From: Tolypothrix sp. NIES-4075
GTDB taxonomy: Bacteria > Cyanobacteriota > Cyanobacteriia > Cyanobacteriales > Nostocaceae
Assembly (NCBI RefSeq): GCF_002218085.1
Contig: NZ_BDUC01000004.1
Coordinates: 713,852-777,851 of the forward strand
Direction: 5' to 3'
DNA length: 64,000 nt
Shown: piece by piece, positions 1 to 8,649 of the stretch
Numbering within the stretch: position 1 is the stretch's first letter
Layout of the letters: each line of letters opens with the position of its first letter
Program-made: the position numbers and the translations under genes
The notes under the pieces: generated by a model
Database searches by the model: none
The model's input: the letters and a program-made list of their open reading frames with translations, nothing else
Told to the model about the DNA's origin: nothing

Positions 1-1587
1 CAAGCAACAAACTCGGTTGCACCAACGATTGCGCTGGAAAAAACACCACAGTTGAACGCAAATAACACTGCACTACAGCCATCGAAAAATGCTACCGATG
101 ATAGCGTTGCAAGCCTTGTATCGAGGTTAAAGCAGGCAAAGGTAGGGAATGCGCGTATTATACCAGTACCAGCGCCGACAGTTGCCACAAACGCACGCCA
201 GACACCATCTGGACTTACAGCTTACGAAGTTAAGCCAGGAGATACATTAGCAGCGATCGCTTCGGATCGCGGTACTTCAGTCTCAGAAATAATCAAGGCA
301 AATAATCTCAACAATCCCAACGAACTGCGAATCAATCAAAAACTCACAGTTCCGGCTGCCGAAAACCGCAGTACTGCCATCAAGCCAATCGCAGCAGTCA
401 CTCCTGTGCAGTCTGGCAGTGCCTCTGAGATTGTTACGCCTGCAAATACTCTTAGTGCTGGCTTAACTCCTTCTGAGCCTTCACAGCCATCAGTCACGGC
501 TAACAACGGCAGTGTTACCATCCCGACAGCAGTAACTTCTGACAACCAGATTCAAGCAAATACTGCAATTATTAAGCCCACAACAGACCTCACCACAGCC
601 CCCGCTTACGGCATCGGTGGTGACAGCCCAATCCCACAAGGCTTGAATCAAATGCAACTGGCGAAAAAGCCGCCAGAGGTAACACGAGCAAAAAATAATA
701 ATCCGCGCCTGCGTAGCTTACAAGACGAAATTGAGAGATTACGGGCGAAATACCGCGCTCAAGAAACTGGTAACGTAGTCGTACCTACAGAATCCCCAAG
801 CAACGAAGCTGCGGTGCAGATTCCTGTTTCTCGCCCAGATAATTTCGCGGTGTCAAATCCCGTTACTAGAGTGAATAATGTTGCGGTGCCGATCCCCGTT
901 CCTAGACCGATGGCACCTAACTATATAGCTCAACCTCAGCCTCAATTCCGTGCGACTGGCTCGAACAACGACGCAGTTAATCCAGACTTCTTTTTTATTA
1001 ATCAAACATCACGTCAGTCGAATCCTAGCGGCAACAGACCAAGTGTGAGAATAGCCACACCTCCTGTTGGTGTTGATGCTTCTGCATCCCTAGGGGCAAT
1101 GCGCGGAAGAACAGTTTCTCCAGATTTACCGCCTTTAACAGCAGCAGTCGATAGATACTTACCCAGAGCGATTGACCCGACCATGCCCGCTCCGTCTACA
1201 ATGACCACTGCTTATATTTGGCCTGCCAAGGGTGTCTTAACCTCTGGCTTTGGGATGCGTTGGGGACGTCCGCACAAAGGTATTGACGTTGCTAATGGTA
1301 CAGGCACACCAATATACGCATCGGCTGACGGTGTAATTGAAAAAGCTGGCTGGAATAACGGTGGCTACGGCAATGTTGTCGATATCCGCCATAACGATGG
1401 CAGCATGACTCGCTACGGTCATAACAGCAAAATTCTAGTGCAGGCAGGTCAACAAGTCCACCAAGGCGACACAATTGCTTTAATGGGCAGCACAGGCTTT
1501 AGTACTGGTCCACACAGCCACTTTGAAATTCATCCATCAGGCAAGGGTGCTGTTAATCCAATAGCCTTCTTACCTGCTCGCTTGTAG
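1..1587 (+). CDS. LysM / M23 peptidase, secreted cell-wall hydrolase (5' end outside window)
   Basis: The reading frame is open from base 1, so the true start and any signal peptide lie upstream; the TTG at 52 is only the first in-window start codon. A LysM module (YEVKPGDT to KLTVP, about bases 223-354) would bind peptidoglycan. A long low-complexity Pro/Ala/Asn linker follows. The C-terminal 120 residues form an M23 (LytM) domain with zinc-ligand motifs HKGID (H at base 1273, D at 1285) and HSHFE (1513-1527), and the intact GxGYGNVV core. Family role: metal-dependent cleavage of peptidoglycan cross-links in the periplasm, often in division or remodelling. All recognised catalytic residues are present, so it looks active rather than a degenerate EnvC/NlpD type. 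Confidence 0.9.
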   Translation, partial: QATNSVAPTIALEKTPQLNANNTALQPSKNATDDSVASLVSRLKQAKVGNARIIPVPAPTVATNARQTPSGLTAYEVKPGDTLAAIASDRGTSVSEIIKANNLNNPNELRINQKLTVPAAENRSTAIKPIAAVTPVQSGSASEIVTPANTLSAGLTPSEPSQPSVTANNGSVTIPTAVTSDNQIQANTAIIKPTTDLTTAPAYGIGGDSPIPQGLNQMQLAKKPPEVTRAKNNNPRLRSLQDEIERLRAKYRAQETGNVVVPTESPSNEAAVQIPVSRPDNFAVSNPVTRVNNVAVPIPVPRPMAPNYIAQPQPQFRATGSNNDAVNPDFFFINQTSRQSNPSGNRPSVRIATPPVGVDASASLGAMRGRTVSPDLPPLTAAVDRYLPRAIDPTMPAPSTMTTAYIWPAKGVLTSGFGMRWGRPHKGIDVANGTGTPIYASADGVIEKAGWNNGGYGNVVDIRHNDGSMTRYGHNSKILVQAGQQVHQGDTIALMGSTGFSTGPHSHFEIHPSGKGAVNPIAFLPARL

Positions 1588-1807
1588 TTCCTGGCTGTCT
1601 TTTTGGAAAAGATACGGTAAACTCCCTATGAACGCTTTTCATTACCGCTACTAGGGAGCAATGAGCCGGGAGTGGTGAAGATTTTATTTCCTACTCCCTC
1701 ATCTCTATTACCTAATTTTCTTTGCCTTGAGCGCGAAAAATAATTGAGTTAAATGCTAGCCATGACAAAATTTTTCTGCTATATTTAGGAAGGCATTAAG
1801 AAAATAT

Positions 1808-1880
1808 GGCTCAGTAGCTCAGTTGGTTAGAGCGTGGGACTCATAAGCCTGAGGTCGTGTGTTCGAGTCACACCTGAGCC
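1808..1880 (+). tRNA. tRNA-Met (CAT anticodon)
   Basis: The cloverleaf is readable: acceptor GGCTCAG/CTGAGCC, D-stem GCTC/GAGC, anticodon loop CTCATAA (anticodon CAT) and T-arm GTGTG-TTCGAGT-CACAC. CCA is not encoded. The first D-stem pairing and the unpaired-free acceptor end argue for an elongator rather than initiator tRNA. The anticodon stem is weak: TGGGA against GCCTG gives two G-C pairs, two wobble pairs and an A-G mismatch next to the loop. A lysidine-modified tRNA-Ile2 would also have a CAT anticodon and cannot be excluded by eye. Confidence 0.88.
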
Positions 1881-1916
1881 ATTGAAAAAATATCATAATT
1901 GTAATGGTTTGAATGG

Positions 1917-1944
1917 TAGAGACGTTCTGTTTGGAACGTCTCTA
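1917..1944. terminator. Palindromic repeat TAGAGACGTTC, terminator-like
   Basis: Perfect 11-bp arms TAGAGACGTTC / GAACGTCTCTA with a 6-nt loop, followed by GTGTTTTTCC. It lies between the tRNA and the convergent Uma2 gene and could end transcription from either side. The same arm sequence recurs at 12692 and 19977, so it belongs to a dispersed hairpin family. Confidence 0.7.
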
Positions 1945-1958
1945 GTGTTTTTCCTATC

Positions 1959-2708
1959 TTAAATTTCCGGTTCTACTCCTAGGGCTTTTAATTGTTCTGC
2001 CAATCTTTCTGCACGCTGGCGTTGGTGTTCTGCTTGTTGTTGAGCCGCATCTTTCTCTTGCCGTTCTTTGGCTGCTAACTCTAAACCCCACAGTAATAAT
2101 TCTCCGTCTTCATCCCACCAACGCAGCCAATAGCCTGTACGGTTTTCTCGACTTCCTTGCCAGATGCCCAAAAACAAATTTATTTCAGCAATCCAATAAC
2201 GATTATTCTCATTTGGCGGTTGCAGTTGATAATGCCCAGAGTTATCTAGCTGATAAACTTCTAACGTTCCGGCTTCTGGTTCAAAAATCGTATAGTTAGG
2301 AACTTTTAAAACTTGCTCGTAATAAAACCATTTACCAGGCGGATAAGTTGGTTTGCTAGAATATTCTCCACCTTCGGTATCCGAGAGAAATTCCATTACA
2401 ATCGCAGGAATATCGCCTTGGAGTTGTGGAGTATAGCTACGCTTAACTTCTTCTCGCGACACTCGAATCGATGGCACGTAGCCCCAATCCGGTGCTTTGA
2501 CAACTATTTTATGATTCAAGGTGGCACAAATGCCGTAGTTAGTCGTGGTTAAGGCATTTGTGGGCAATTTACCGGCAAGTTCCAAGCTTTCTGTTAAAGC
2601 GGCAGCTAGAAGTGGCTGATTAATATTGTCCACTGGCTCGTCGTCTAAAACAAAATCATCTGGTAACTTTTCCCAAGTAATTTCATGAGTGGCTGCAAAG
2701 GCTTGCAT
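1959..2708 (-). CDS. Uma2 family (DUF820) putative endonuclease
   Basis: A 249-residue protein. The ATG at 2708 begins MQAFAATHEI and is preferred over an upstream TTG at 2753. The central part shows the Uma2/DUF820 pattern (APDWGYVPSIRVS, then AIVMEFLSDTEGGEYS, then FYYEQVLKVPNYTIFEPEAG), with acidic residues where the restriction-endonuclease-like fold has its metal site. The C-terminus is a Gln/Arg/Glu-rich coiled coil (AAKERQEKDAAQQQAEHQR), common in cyanobacterial copies. The family is greatly expanded in cyanobacteria and its cellular role is not established. It is divergent from uvrA with about 210 bp between starts. A broken relative lies at 56811-57107. Confidence 0.85.
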   Translation of the reverse strand: MQAFAATHEITWEKLPDDFVLDDEPVDNINQPLLAAALTESLELAGKLPTNALTTTNYGICATLNHKIVVKAPDWGYVPSIRVSREEVKRSYTPQLQGDIPAIVMEFLSDTEGGEYSSKPTYPPGKWFYYEQVLKVPNYTIFEPEAGTLEVYQLDNSGHYQLQPPNENNRYWIAEINLFLGIWQGSRENRTGYWLRWWDEDGELLLWGLELAAKERQEKDAAQQQAEHQRQRAERLAEQLKALGVEPEI

Positions 2709-2917
2709 GGTAAAACTACTTTTTGCGATTGTTTTGGTGTCGGCGGGTAACAATCTGGCATTGCAACTTATTATAACTGTAGGCGATCGCCATAAATCCG
2801 CTTATCAACAGACATGATATCCAATAACACAGCAGTACGACTGTTCTACTAAGACAATAGTAAAGGTAGTATTATTAAGGACTTAACGCGCTGCCTCTAT
2901 TTATTCAGCCTGCCGAT

Positions 2918-5800
2918 ATGTCAGACCAAAAGCTAGCATCATTACTAAATGGTCATCTTCCTCACCCCAACCCCAACAGCCAGAATACGATTCGGATTCG
3001 GGGTGCGAGGCAGCATAATCTGAAAAATATTGATTTAGAATTGCCACGCGATCGCCTGATTGTCTTTACCGGCGTTTCTGGTTCTGGTAAATCTTCCTTG
3101 GCATTTGATACCATTTTCGCCGAAGGACAGCGCCGCTACGTCGAATCTCTCAGCGCCTACGCACGGCAATTTTTGGGACAATTAGATAAACCGGATGTCG
3201 AAGCGATTGAAGGTTTGAGTCCGGCGATTTCCATCGACCAAAAATCAACTTCTCATAACCCGCGCTCCACGGTTGGAACTGTAACAGAAATTTACGATTA
3301 CTTGCGTTTGTTGTTTGGACGTGCTGGTGAACCGCATTGTCCGATATGCGATCGCTGTATTGCACCGCAAACTATCGACGAGATGGTTGATCGCATTATG
3401 GATTTAAGCGATCGTACACGCTTCCAAATCCTCGCACCTGTTGTCCGTGGCAAAAAAGGCACGCATAAAAAGCTTTTATCAAGTCTCGCTTCTCAAGGTT
3501 TTGTCCGCATCCGCGTTAATGGGGAAGTGCGAGAACTATCTGATTCGATTGACTTAGATAAAAATTTGACTCACACCATTGAAGTGGTGATTGACCGTCT
3601 TGTGAAAAAAGACGGTATACAAGAGCGTTTGGTTGATTCTCTTACTACGTGCTTAAAACAATCAAGTGGTATTGCAAACATCATAGTTACTCCATCTTCT
3701 GACAGCGAACAAGAGACAAGCGAACAAGAATTAGTCTTTTCGGAAAATTTTGCTTGTCCGGAACATGGTGCAGTAATGGAAGAATTATCGCCGCGATTGT
3801 TTTCGTTTAACTCACCTTATGGTGCTTGTCCTAACTGTCATGGATTAGGAAGTTTAAGAAGATTTTCGCCAGATTTGGTAGTACCCGATCCAGAAGCACC
3901 TGTATATGCAGCGATCGCACCTTGGTCAGAGAAGGATAATTCTTATTATTTGGAGTTATTATATAAAGTTGGGCAAGCTTATGATTTTGAACTTCAAAAT
4001 AACTGGTATCAGCTGACAGATGAGCAGCGTCAAGTTATTTTGTATGGGGAAGAAACCGCAGAACAAAATAAGCACAGTTACAAAGGGGCAATTCCGATTT
4101 TACAGCGACAGTATGAAGGTGGTTCGGAATTAATTAAGCAGAAATTAGAGCAGTATTTAGTAGATCAACCGTGTGAAGTTTGCCACGGAAAGCGGTTAAA
4201 ACCGGAAGCTTTAGCGGTGCGGTTGGGACAATATCGCATGTTAGATTTAAGTGGTGTATCGATTCGCGATTGTCGCCAGAAAGTTGATGAATTAAAATTG
4301 AGCGATCGCCAATTGCAAATCGCTGATTTAGTCCTGCGAGAAATTAAATCTAGATTGCAATTTTTACTCGATGTCGGATTAGATTATCTCACCCTTGACC
4401 GTCCAGCAATGACGCTTTCCGGTGGAGAAGCGCAACGAATTCGTTTAGCAACTCAAATTGGTTCTGGTTTAACAGGAGTTCTCTACGTTTTAGATGAACC
4501 AAGTATCGGTTTGCATCAAAGAGATAATGGACGCTTGCTGCGAACTTTAACTAAACTACGCGATTTGGGTAATACGTTAATTGTAGTTGAGCATGATGAA
4601 GAAACAATTCGTGCAGCTAACCACATTGTTGATATTGGTCCCGGTGCTGGAATTCACGGCGGATATATAATTGCTCAAGGTGATTTACAAGCATTATTAA
4701 CAGCAGAAAAATCCTTAACTGGTGCGTATTTATCGGGACGAAGAGTAATTGAAACTCCAGCAGAAAGACGCCAAGGAAATGGGCGAAGTTTGATAATTCA
4801 AAATGCCCATCGCAACAACTTAAAAAATATCGATGTAGAAATTCCTCTAGGTAAACTTGTTGCTGTTACTGGTGTTTCTGGTTCGGGAAAATCTACTTTA
4901 ATTAACGAATTACTTTATCCAGCATTGCAACATCAACTGACAAAAAAAGTTCCTTTGCCCAAACATTTACAGGGAATTAAGGGATTAAATGCTGTTGATA
5001 AAGCAATTGTAATTGACCAATCGCCAATTGGACGCACGCCGCGTTCTAATCCTGCAACTTATACAGGCGTTTTTGACGTGATTCGCGAAGTATTCTCGCA
5101 AACAGTAGAAGCTAAAGCGAGAGGTTACAAACCCGGACAATTTTCTTTCAACGTTAAAGGTGGACGTTGTGAAGCTTGTAGCGGACAGGGTGTAAACGTC
5201 ATTGAAATGAACTTTTTGCCAGATGTTTACGTGCAATGCGAAGTTTGCAAAGGTGCAAGATATAACCGAGAAACTTTGCAAGTAAAGTACAAAGATAAGT
5301 CTATTTCTGATGTTCTCAATATGACAGTTGAGGAAAGTTTAGACTTTTTCCAAAATATTCCCAAAGCTTTTACTCGCTTACAAACTTTAGTTGATGTGGG
5401 ACTAGGTTACATTCAACTAGGACAACCGGCAACAACTTTATCTGGTGGAGAAGCGCAGCGAGTGAAATTAGCCACTGAATTATCACGTCGCGCTACAGGA
5501 AAGACGCTTTATTTAATCGATGAACCGACTACAGGTTTATCTTTTTACGATGTCCACAAATTGTTAGATGTGTTGCAACGTTTGGTAGATAAAGGAAATT
5601 CAATTTTAGTAATTGAACACAATTTAGATGTGATTCGTTGTTCTGACTGGTTGATAGATTTGGGTCCCGAAGGTGGTGATAAAGGAGGAGAAATTATTGC
5701 AGCGGGGACACCAGAAGAAGTAGCGAAGAATCCGAAGTCTTATACTGGGCAATATTTGCAGCAAGTTTTGCAACAGTATCCAGCAAGTAAGGTAGGTTAG
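2918..5800 (+). CDS. uvrA: Excinuclease ABC subunit A
   Basis: A full-length UvrA of 960 residues, the damage-sensing ATPase that loads UvrB in nucleotide excision repair. Two ABC modules are complete: Walker A GVSGSGKSS (residues 52-60) and a second GVSGSGKST in the C-terminal half, with signature motifs LSGGEAQRIRLA and LSGGEAQRVKLA and Walker B LDEPS and IDEPTTG. Zinc-binding cysteine pairs are visible at CPIC, CPEH/CPNC, CEVC and CEAC/CEVC. The first Met (MSDQKLASLL) starts a short extension before the conserved IRIRGARQHNLKNI block. The gene is monocistronic here, with no uvrB or uvrC nearby. Confidence 0.98.
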   Translation: MSDQKLASLLNGHLPHPNPNSQNTIRIRGARQHNLKNIDLELPRDRLIVFTGVSGSGKSSLAFDTIFAEGQRRYVESLSAYARQFLGQLDKPDVEAIEGLSPAISIDQKSTSHNPRSTVGTVTEIYDYLRLLFGRAGEPHCPICDRCIAPQTIDEMVDRIMDLSDRTRFQILAPVVRGKKGTHKKLLSSLASQGFVRIRVNGEVRELSDSIDLDKNLTHTIEVVIDRLVKKDGIQERLVDSLTTCLKQSSGIANIIVTPSSDSEQETSEQELVFSENFACPEHGAVMEELSPRLFSFNSPYGACPNCHGLGSLRRFSPDLVVPDPEAPVYAAIAPWSEKDNSYYLELLYKVGQAYDFELQNNWYQLTDEQRQVILYGEETAEQNKHSYKGAIPILQRQYEGGSELIKQKLEQYLVDQPCEVCHGKRLKPEALAVRLGQYRMLDLSGVSIRDCRQKVDELKLSDRQLQIADLVLREIKSRLQFLLDVGLDYLTLDRPAMTLSGGEAQRIRLATQIGSGLTGVLYVLDEPSIGLHQRDNGRLLRTLTKLRDLGNTLIVVEHDEETIRAANHIVDIGPGAGIHGGYIIAQGDLQALLTAEKSLTGAYLSGRRVIETPAERRQGNGRSLIIQNAHRNNLKNIDVEIPLGKLVAVTGVSGSGKSTLINELLYPALQHQLTKKVPLPKHLQGIKGLNAVDKAIVIDQSPIGRTPRSNPATYTGVFDVIREVFSQTVEAKARGYKPGQFSFNVKGGRCEACSGQGVNVIEMNFLPDVYVQCEVCKGARYNRETLQVKYKDKSISDVLNMTVEESLDFFQNIPKAFTRLQTLVDVGLGYIQLGQPATTLSGGEAQRVKLATELSRRATGKTLYLIDEPTTGLSFYDVHKLLDVLQRLVDKGNSILVIEHNLDVIRCSDWLIDLGPEGGDKGGEIIAAGTPEEVAKNPKSYTGQYLQQVLQQYPASKVG

Positions 5801-5855
5801 TGAAACGTAACGCACCTGACATCTACATCTAATTTCATGGCTGGCTTGGGAATAT

Positions 5856-6173
5856 TTAATTTTTGAATGTTGTATTGCAATATGGGTGAGTCAACTGTGC
5901 ATTATCTAAAGTACCTAAGCCACCATCTGCTTTTCTTTTAATGTGATCTATAGAGTTAATGCGACTGGGGAGATAGCCATTACAGATTTTACATCGTGGA
6001 GAACCAGGTAAAGCATCTCTGATAAAAGCTGCTGCTTTTGTTTCTCGTGAAAATTCTTTGCCTGGGGTATCGCTTGTATTACTTCTAGTTTTAGTTTTTA
6101 AAGTGCCAAAACCTTTTTCTTTTTCAGCAATTATTTCCTTGATAACATTTTTCTTATCTGTTTTTTGAGACAA
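5856..6173 (-). pseudogene. HNH nuclease C-terminal fragment
   Basis: Residues 60-105 hold an HNH-type zinc/nuclease motif: RCKICNGYLPSR, then SIDHIKRKADGG, then LDNAQLTHPYCN. The C-terminal part looks intact, but there is no normal 5' end: the only start is TTG at 6173 and an in-frame TAA precedes it directly. The region before the HNH motif is Lys/Thr-rich and resembles the tail of larger DUF262/HNH-type proteins. I read it as the 3' end of a once longer nuclease gene. It may alternatively be a small standalone HNH protein. Confidence 0.55.
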
Positions 6174-6181
6174 TTATTACA

Positions 6182-6352
6182 CCTAAATTACAACTTATAA
6201 ATCTAACTCTTAACAGATTTGAAAGCATCTATGCTACTACTGATGGTCAACCAATCCACGCTGATGGACAAGTAAACTTCGACGTTGGGAGGATTATAGA
6301 ACATGAACTTGAAGGTTTAACATGTGAAATATATGGTTATGTACAGCTTTGA
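6182..6352 (+). pseudogene. Open reading remnant of an unrecognised protein
   Basis: A frame open for about 56 codons and ending at TGA 6350-6352 reads as plausible protein (RFESIYATTDGQPIHADG, then VNFDVGRIIEHELEG, then CEIYGYVQL). It has no ATG and faces the HNH fragment. The amino-acid pattern looks like a real C-terminus rather than noise, but I do not recognise the family. It may be part of the same decayed accessory patch. Confidence 0.25.
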
Positions 6353-6386
6353 AAGCGATCGCCACTGTAACGCCAGCGTACAACTT

Positions 6387-6791
6387 TTAATCTAAAATAA
6401 ATAAACTCGCATCAACGTGAAAAAACTCTCCCAAAGCCTTGGCTTGTTCTAAAGTAATTTCTAATTCACTATTAATAACCTTAGCAACAATCTCACTCGA
6501 TCCAAAAACTTCTCCTAAATCAGCCGATGACAAACCTCTAGCTTCCATCAAATGAAGAAGTCTTGAATGTGGTGTAGAAGTATTAAGTTGATAATGCTTA
6601 TCTTCAAAATCCTCAATCAGTTTGACAAATAATTCCAACAAAGTATCTTCTTCAGGAGTGATATTAGGACGAGATAGTAGTTCTTCAACAATCTCTAAGA
6701 ATTTATCGTTTTCCGCTTCTGTCTTAATAATCCTAGGCTGATATTTAGATAGTAATTGACTATAAATTTCTGGGTTAATAGTAAGGGTCAT
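6387..6791 (-). CDS. higA: HigA-type antitoxin, HTH domain
   Basis: About 134 residues from the ATG at 6791 (MTLTINPEIY); a longer start at 6821 would lie further inside the toxin gene. The C-terminal half is a Cro/C1-type helix-turn-helix with the HigA pattern (LMEARGLSSADLGEVFGS, then ISLE-like ITLEQAKALGEFFHVD). The N-terminal acidic helix (EAENDKFLEIVEELLSRP) is typical of the toxin-binding part. Its start overlaps the end of the upstream toxin gene by 17 nt, so the two are translationally coupled in the toxin-first order of higBA. Family role: neutralises HigB and represses the operon. Confidence 0.88.
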   Translation of the reverse strand: MTLTINPEIYSQLLSKYQPRIIKTEAENDKFLEIVEELLSRPNITPEEDTLLELFVKLIEDFEDKHYQLNTSTPHSRLLHLMEARGLSSADLGEVFGSSEIVAKVINSELEITLEQAKALGEFFHVDASLFILD

Positions 6792-7074
6792 TTTTCCAGT
6801 TGTCTTTGTCATATTCCGCATGAGTCAAAACATATTTTATGTAAATGACCTGCTTTTCATAGCTGATGCTAGCAATTAAGCGATATTTGTTACCTTTAAT
6901 ATTAAAAATTGTAAAGTTGCTAATCGCTTCAGCTTGAGGATAAACTGCTTGAACTTCTACCAAATTACCCCAGTTTGCTTTACTAGCAATTATGTACCAG
7001 TCATCGAGCGCATCACAGCAATCAGCGTGTTGTTTGCAAAAATTTCTTAGCTTTTTACGACTGATGATGTGCAT
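6775..7074 (-). CDS. higB: HigB-type toxin (mRNA interferase)
   Basis: A 99-residue RelE-superfamily protein of normal HigB length. Recognised features are the N-terminal RKKLRNFCKQHADC helix, the strand NWGNLVEVQAVYPQAE, the core FNIKGNKYRLIASI and the C-terminal IYIKYVLTHAEYDKDNWK, which holds the conserved His/Tyr region of this family. HigB toxins cleave mRNA at the ribosome. The gene is immediately followed by overlapping higA, so the pair looks complete. Confidence 0.9.
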   Translation of the reverse strand: MHIISRKKLRNFCKQHADCCDALDDWYIIASKANWGNLVEVQAVYPQAEAISNFTIFNIKGNKYRLIASISYEKQVIYIKYVLTHAEYDKDNWKNDPYY

Positions 7075-7200
7075 TAAGTTATCATCTCAACGTTTCCCAC
7101 AAGTCTTGCTTCTAAGATTGCAAATCTTCCTCAAGCTCTTGCCAACAGCCTATCATATCTTGAGCCAAGTAATCATCAAGTCGAATAACCGTAAATCATC

Positions 7201-7488
7201 CTATGCCATGCGTGCTAAAGCTAAATCACGAATTAACGGAACTCTAGAACCAATGTAAGCACTGATTGCGCTGGTTTCTTCACTGGTGAGAAACTTCTTG
7301 TTTTCCAACTGCCTAAGTAACTGCTGAATTAGTTCCGCATCATTGAATCCCAAAAGAATATTGGTCTGGGTTTCCTCAATCACAAGCCAAATCTGACGTA
7401 ATGTCGAAGAGTTCATCGGATATATCCCCACTGCTACAGCTTGTTCTCTGGTATAAGCATAACATTGCTTTCCAGAATCTAAAGACAA
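7201..7488 (-). CDS. Small hypothetical protein
   Basis: A 95-residue ORF starting with TTG at 7488 (MSLDSGKQCYAYTREQ). Internally it has a helical, Leu-rich pattern (LIQQLLRQLENKKFLTSEE, SAYIGSRVPLIRDLAL) that looks like protein rather than chance sequence. I do not recognise the family. It lies upstream of and in the same direction as higBA. Between them, 7112-7195 on the same strand holds another short open stretch (VIRLDDYLAQDMIG, WQELEEDLQS, then stop) that has a stop just upstream and no start, probably a remnant. Confidence 0.45.
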   Translation of the reverse strand: MSLDSGKQCYAYTREQAVAVGIYPMNSSTLRQIWLVIEETQTNILLGFNDAELIQQLLRQLENKKFLTSEETSAISAYIGSRVPLIRDLALARMA

Positions 7489-7552
7489 TCTTAAGATATA
7501 TAATTTGCCGAAAACCTGAAACTACGCAAAAGTTAACTAATTAGATGAAAAT

Positions 7553-7987
7553 CTAAGGTTTGCCGTCTCCTCCTTTGCGGATAAACTGGCTCAAAATCTC
7601 ACTGGGTTTGCGATCCCAGGTGTCGATATGCTCATATATGAGATTATCTGAGTTCAGTTTGTAAGTAGAGCAGCCATTAAAAAGTATACGCGCTTTCCAA
7701 GGAACACGCAAAATACCGCGAACCGTCCACTTTGCTAAAATCGTATCTTCAGCTTTCTGCTGCACGTCATGCAGGTCGAAATAAATCTGCGTAAAAAATA
7801 ATTTAGCGTGAAATCGCAAAGTCCAAAAGATAATCCGATAGTTGAATTTGCCTTTAAATTTATTTACCGGGTCGCGAAAATAGATATCTTGGCTATATAT
7901 GTCGTAGGAAATATCTTGCTGAAAAAGCGTTGGTAAATCGTGTTTGAGAGTTTTGATTATTTCTTGCATTTTATATTGATCTTTCAT
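7553..7987 (-). CDS. DUF2358 family protein (NTF2-like)
   Basis: A 144-residue protein with the cyanobacterial/plastid DUF2358 pattern: HDLPTLFQQDISYDIYSQDIYFRDP near the N-terminus, then FHAKLFFTQIYFDLHDV, TILAKWTVRGILRVPWKARI and YKLNSDNLIYEHIDTWDRKP. This matches an NTF2-like cone fold and full family length. No catalytic function is established. The ATG at 7987 is the only reasonable start. It is transcribed alone. Confidence 0.82.
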   Translation of the reverse strand: MKDQYKMQEIIKTLKHDLPTLFQQDISYDIYSQDIYFRDPVNKFKGKFNYRIIFWTLRFHAKLFFTQIYFDLHDVQQKAEDTILAKWTVRGILRVPWKARILFNGCSTYKLNSDNLIYEHIDTWDRKPSEILSQFIRKGGDGKP

Positions 7988-8180
7988 GCGATCGCCCGAT
8001 AAATTTGCTCACATCACCTACAAAAATGATAAAAATTAATCCTGTAAATCTAATGATAAGATAGCTAATCATAAAAATATTTTATACATATAACTTTAGT
8101 TCCATTTATATAATTACCGATATGTGATAAATTCACAGCAGACAAACGAAAAAAATAGCGTTTTCCAGCAAGATTTAATT

Positions 8181-8579
8181 ATGACTTCCCTATCTATTCG
8201 GCGTGTTGTTTTGTCTTTCTTACTGCCGGCAAGTTTAACCACTGTAACTTCACTTTCTCTAATCATAAACAGTGTTGGCGCTCAACAGCTAGACACACAG
8301 CCATCAGCGACGACATCTATCAACCAATCAACTGCACCAGTTGCGGATGTGTATATTTGGCAAGGTAATGTTAAGTTCGATTTCAAAGCAGCAAAGATTA
8401 ATGCCACAGCAGATAAAGCTGAAGTATTCCCTAAAGAACGTAAAGTTGTTTTGACTGGGAATGTAAAAATCCTTCAAAACGGAAAAATTCAGGAAACTGA
8501 TACAGTAACGTATTTGTTTAAGTACCAAGACAAATTTAACTTGACTGCCGATAAAGTGATAGCATCAAATTTAAAGTAA
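8181..8579 (+). CDS. LptA/OstA-like periplasmic protein
   Basis: About 132 residues from ATG 8181 (MTSLSIRRVVLSFLL), chosen over a GTG at 8124 because it places a clean signal peptide at the start with probable cleavage near SVGA-QQL. The mature part has the OstA/LptA beta-jellyroll signature: ATADKAEVFPKERKVVLTGNV followed by QETDTVTYLFKYQDKFNLTADKV. LptA proteins bridge the periplasm in lipopolysaccharide export. This one is shorter than typical LptA, and no other lpt genes are nearby, so the exact role is uncertain. Confidence 0.75.
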   Translation: MTSLSIRRVVLSFLLPASLTTVTSLSLIINSVGAQQLDTQPSATTSINQSTAPVADVYIWQGNVKFDFKAAKINATADKAEVFPKERKVVLTGNVKILQNGKIQETDTVTYLFKYQDKFNLTADKVIASNLK

Positions 8580-8601
8580 TCGACACATGTTTGGTAGTTA
8601 T

Positions 8602-8645
8602 GGCTTCAGCCCTATAGATTATTCAAAGTTAGGACGGCTGAAGCC
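8602..8645. terminator. Bidirectional hairpin between convergent genes
   Basis: Perfect 10-bp arms GGCTTCAGCC (8602-8611) and GGCTGAAGCC (8636-8645) lie between the converging LptA-like and GH10-like genes. There is no long T-run, so the terminator role is inferred from position. Confidence 0.6.
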
Positions 8646-8649
8646 CTCA

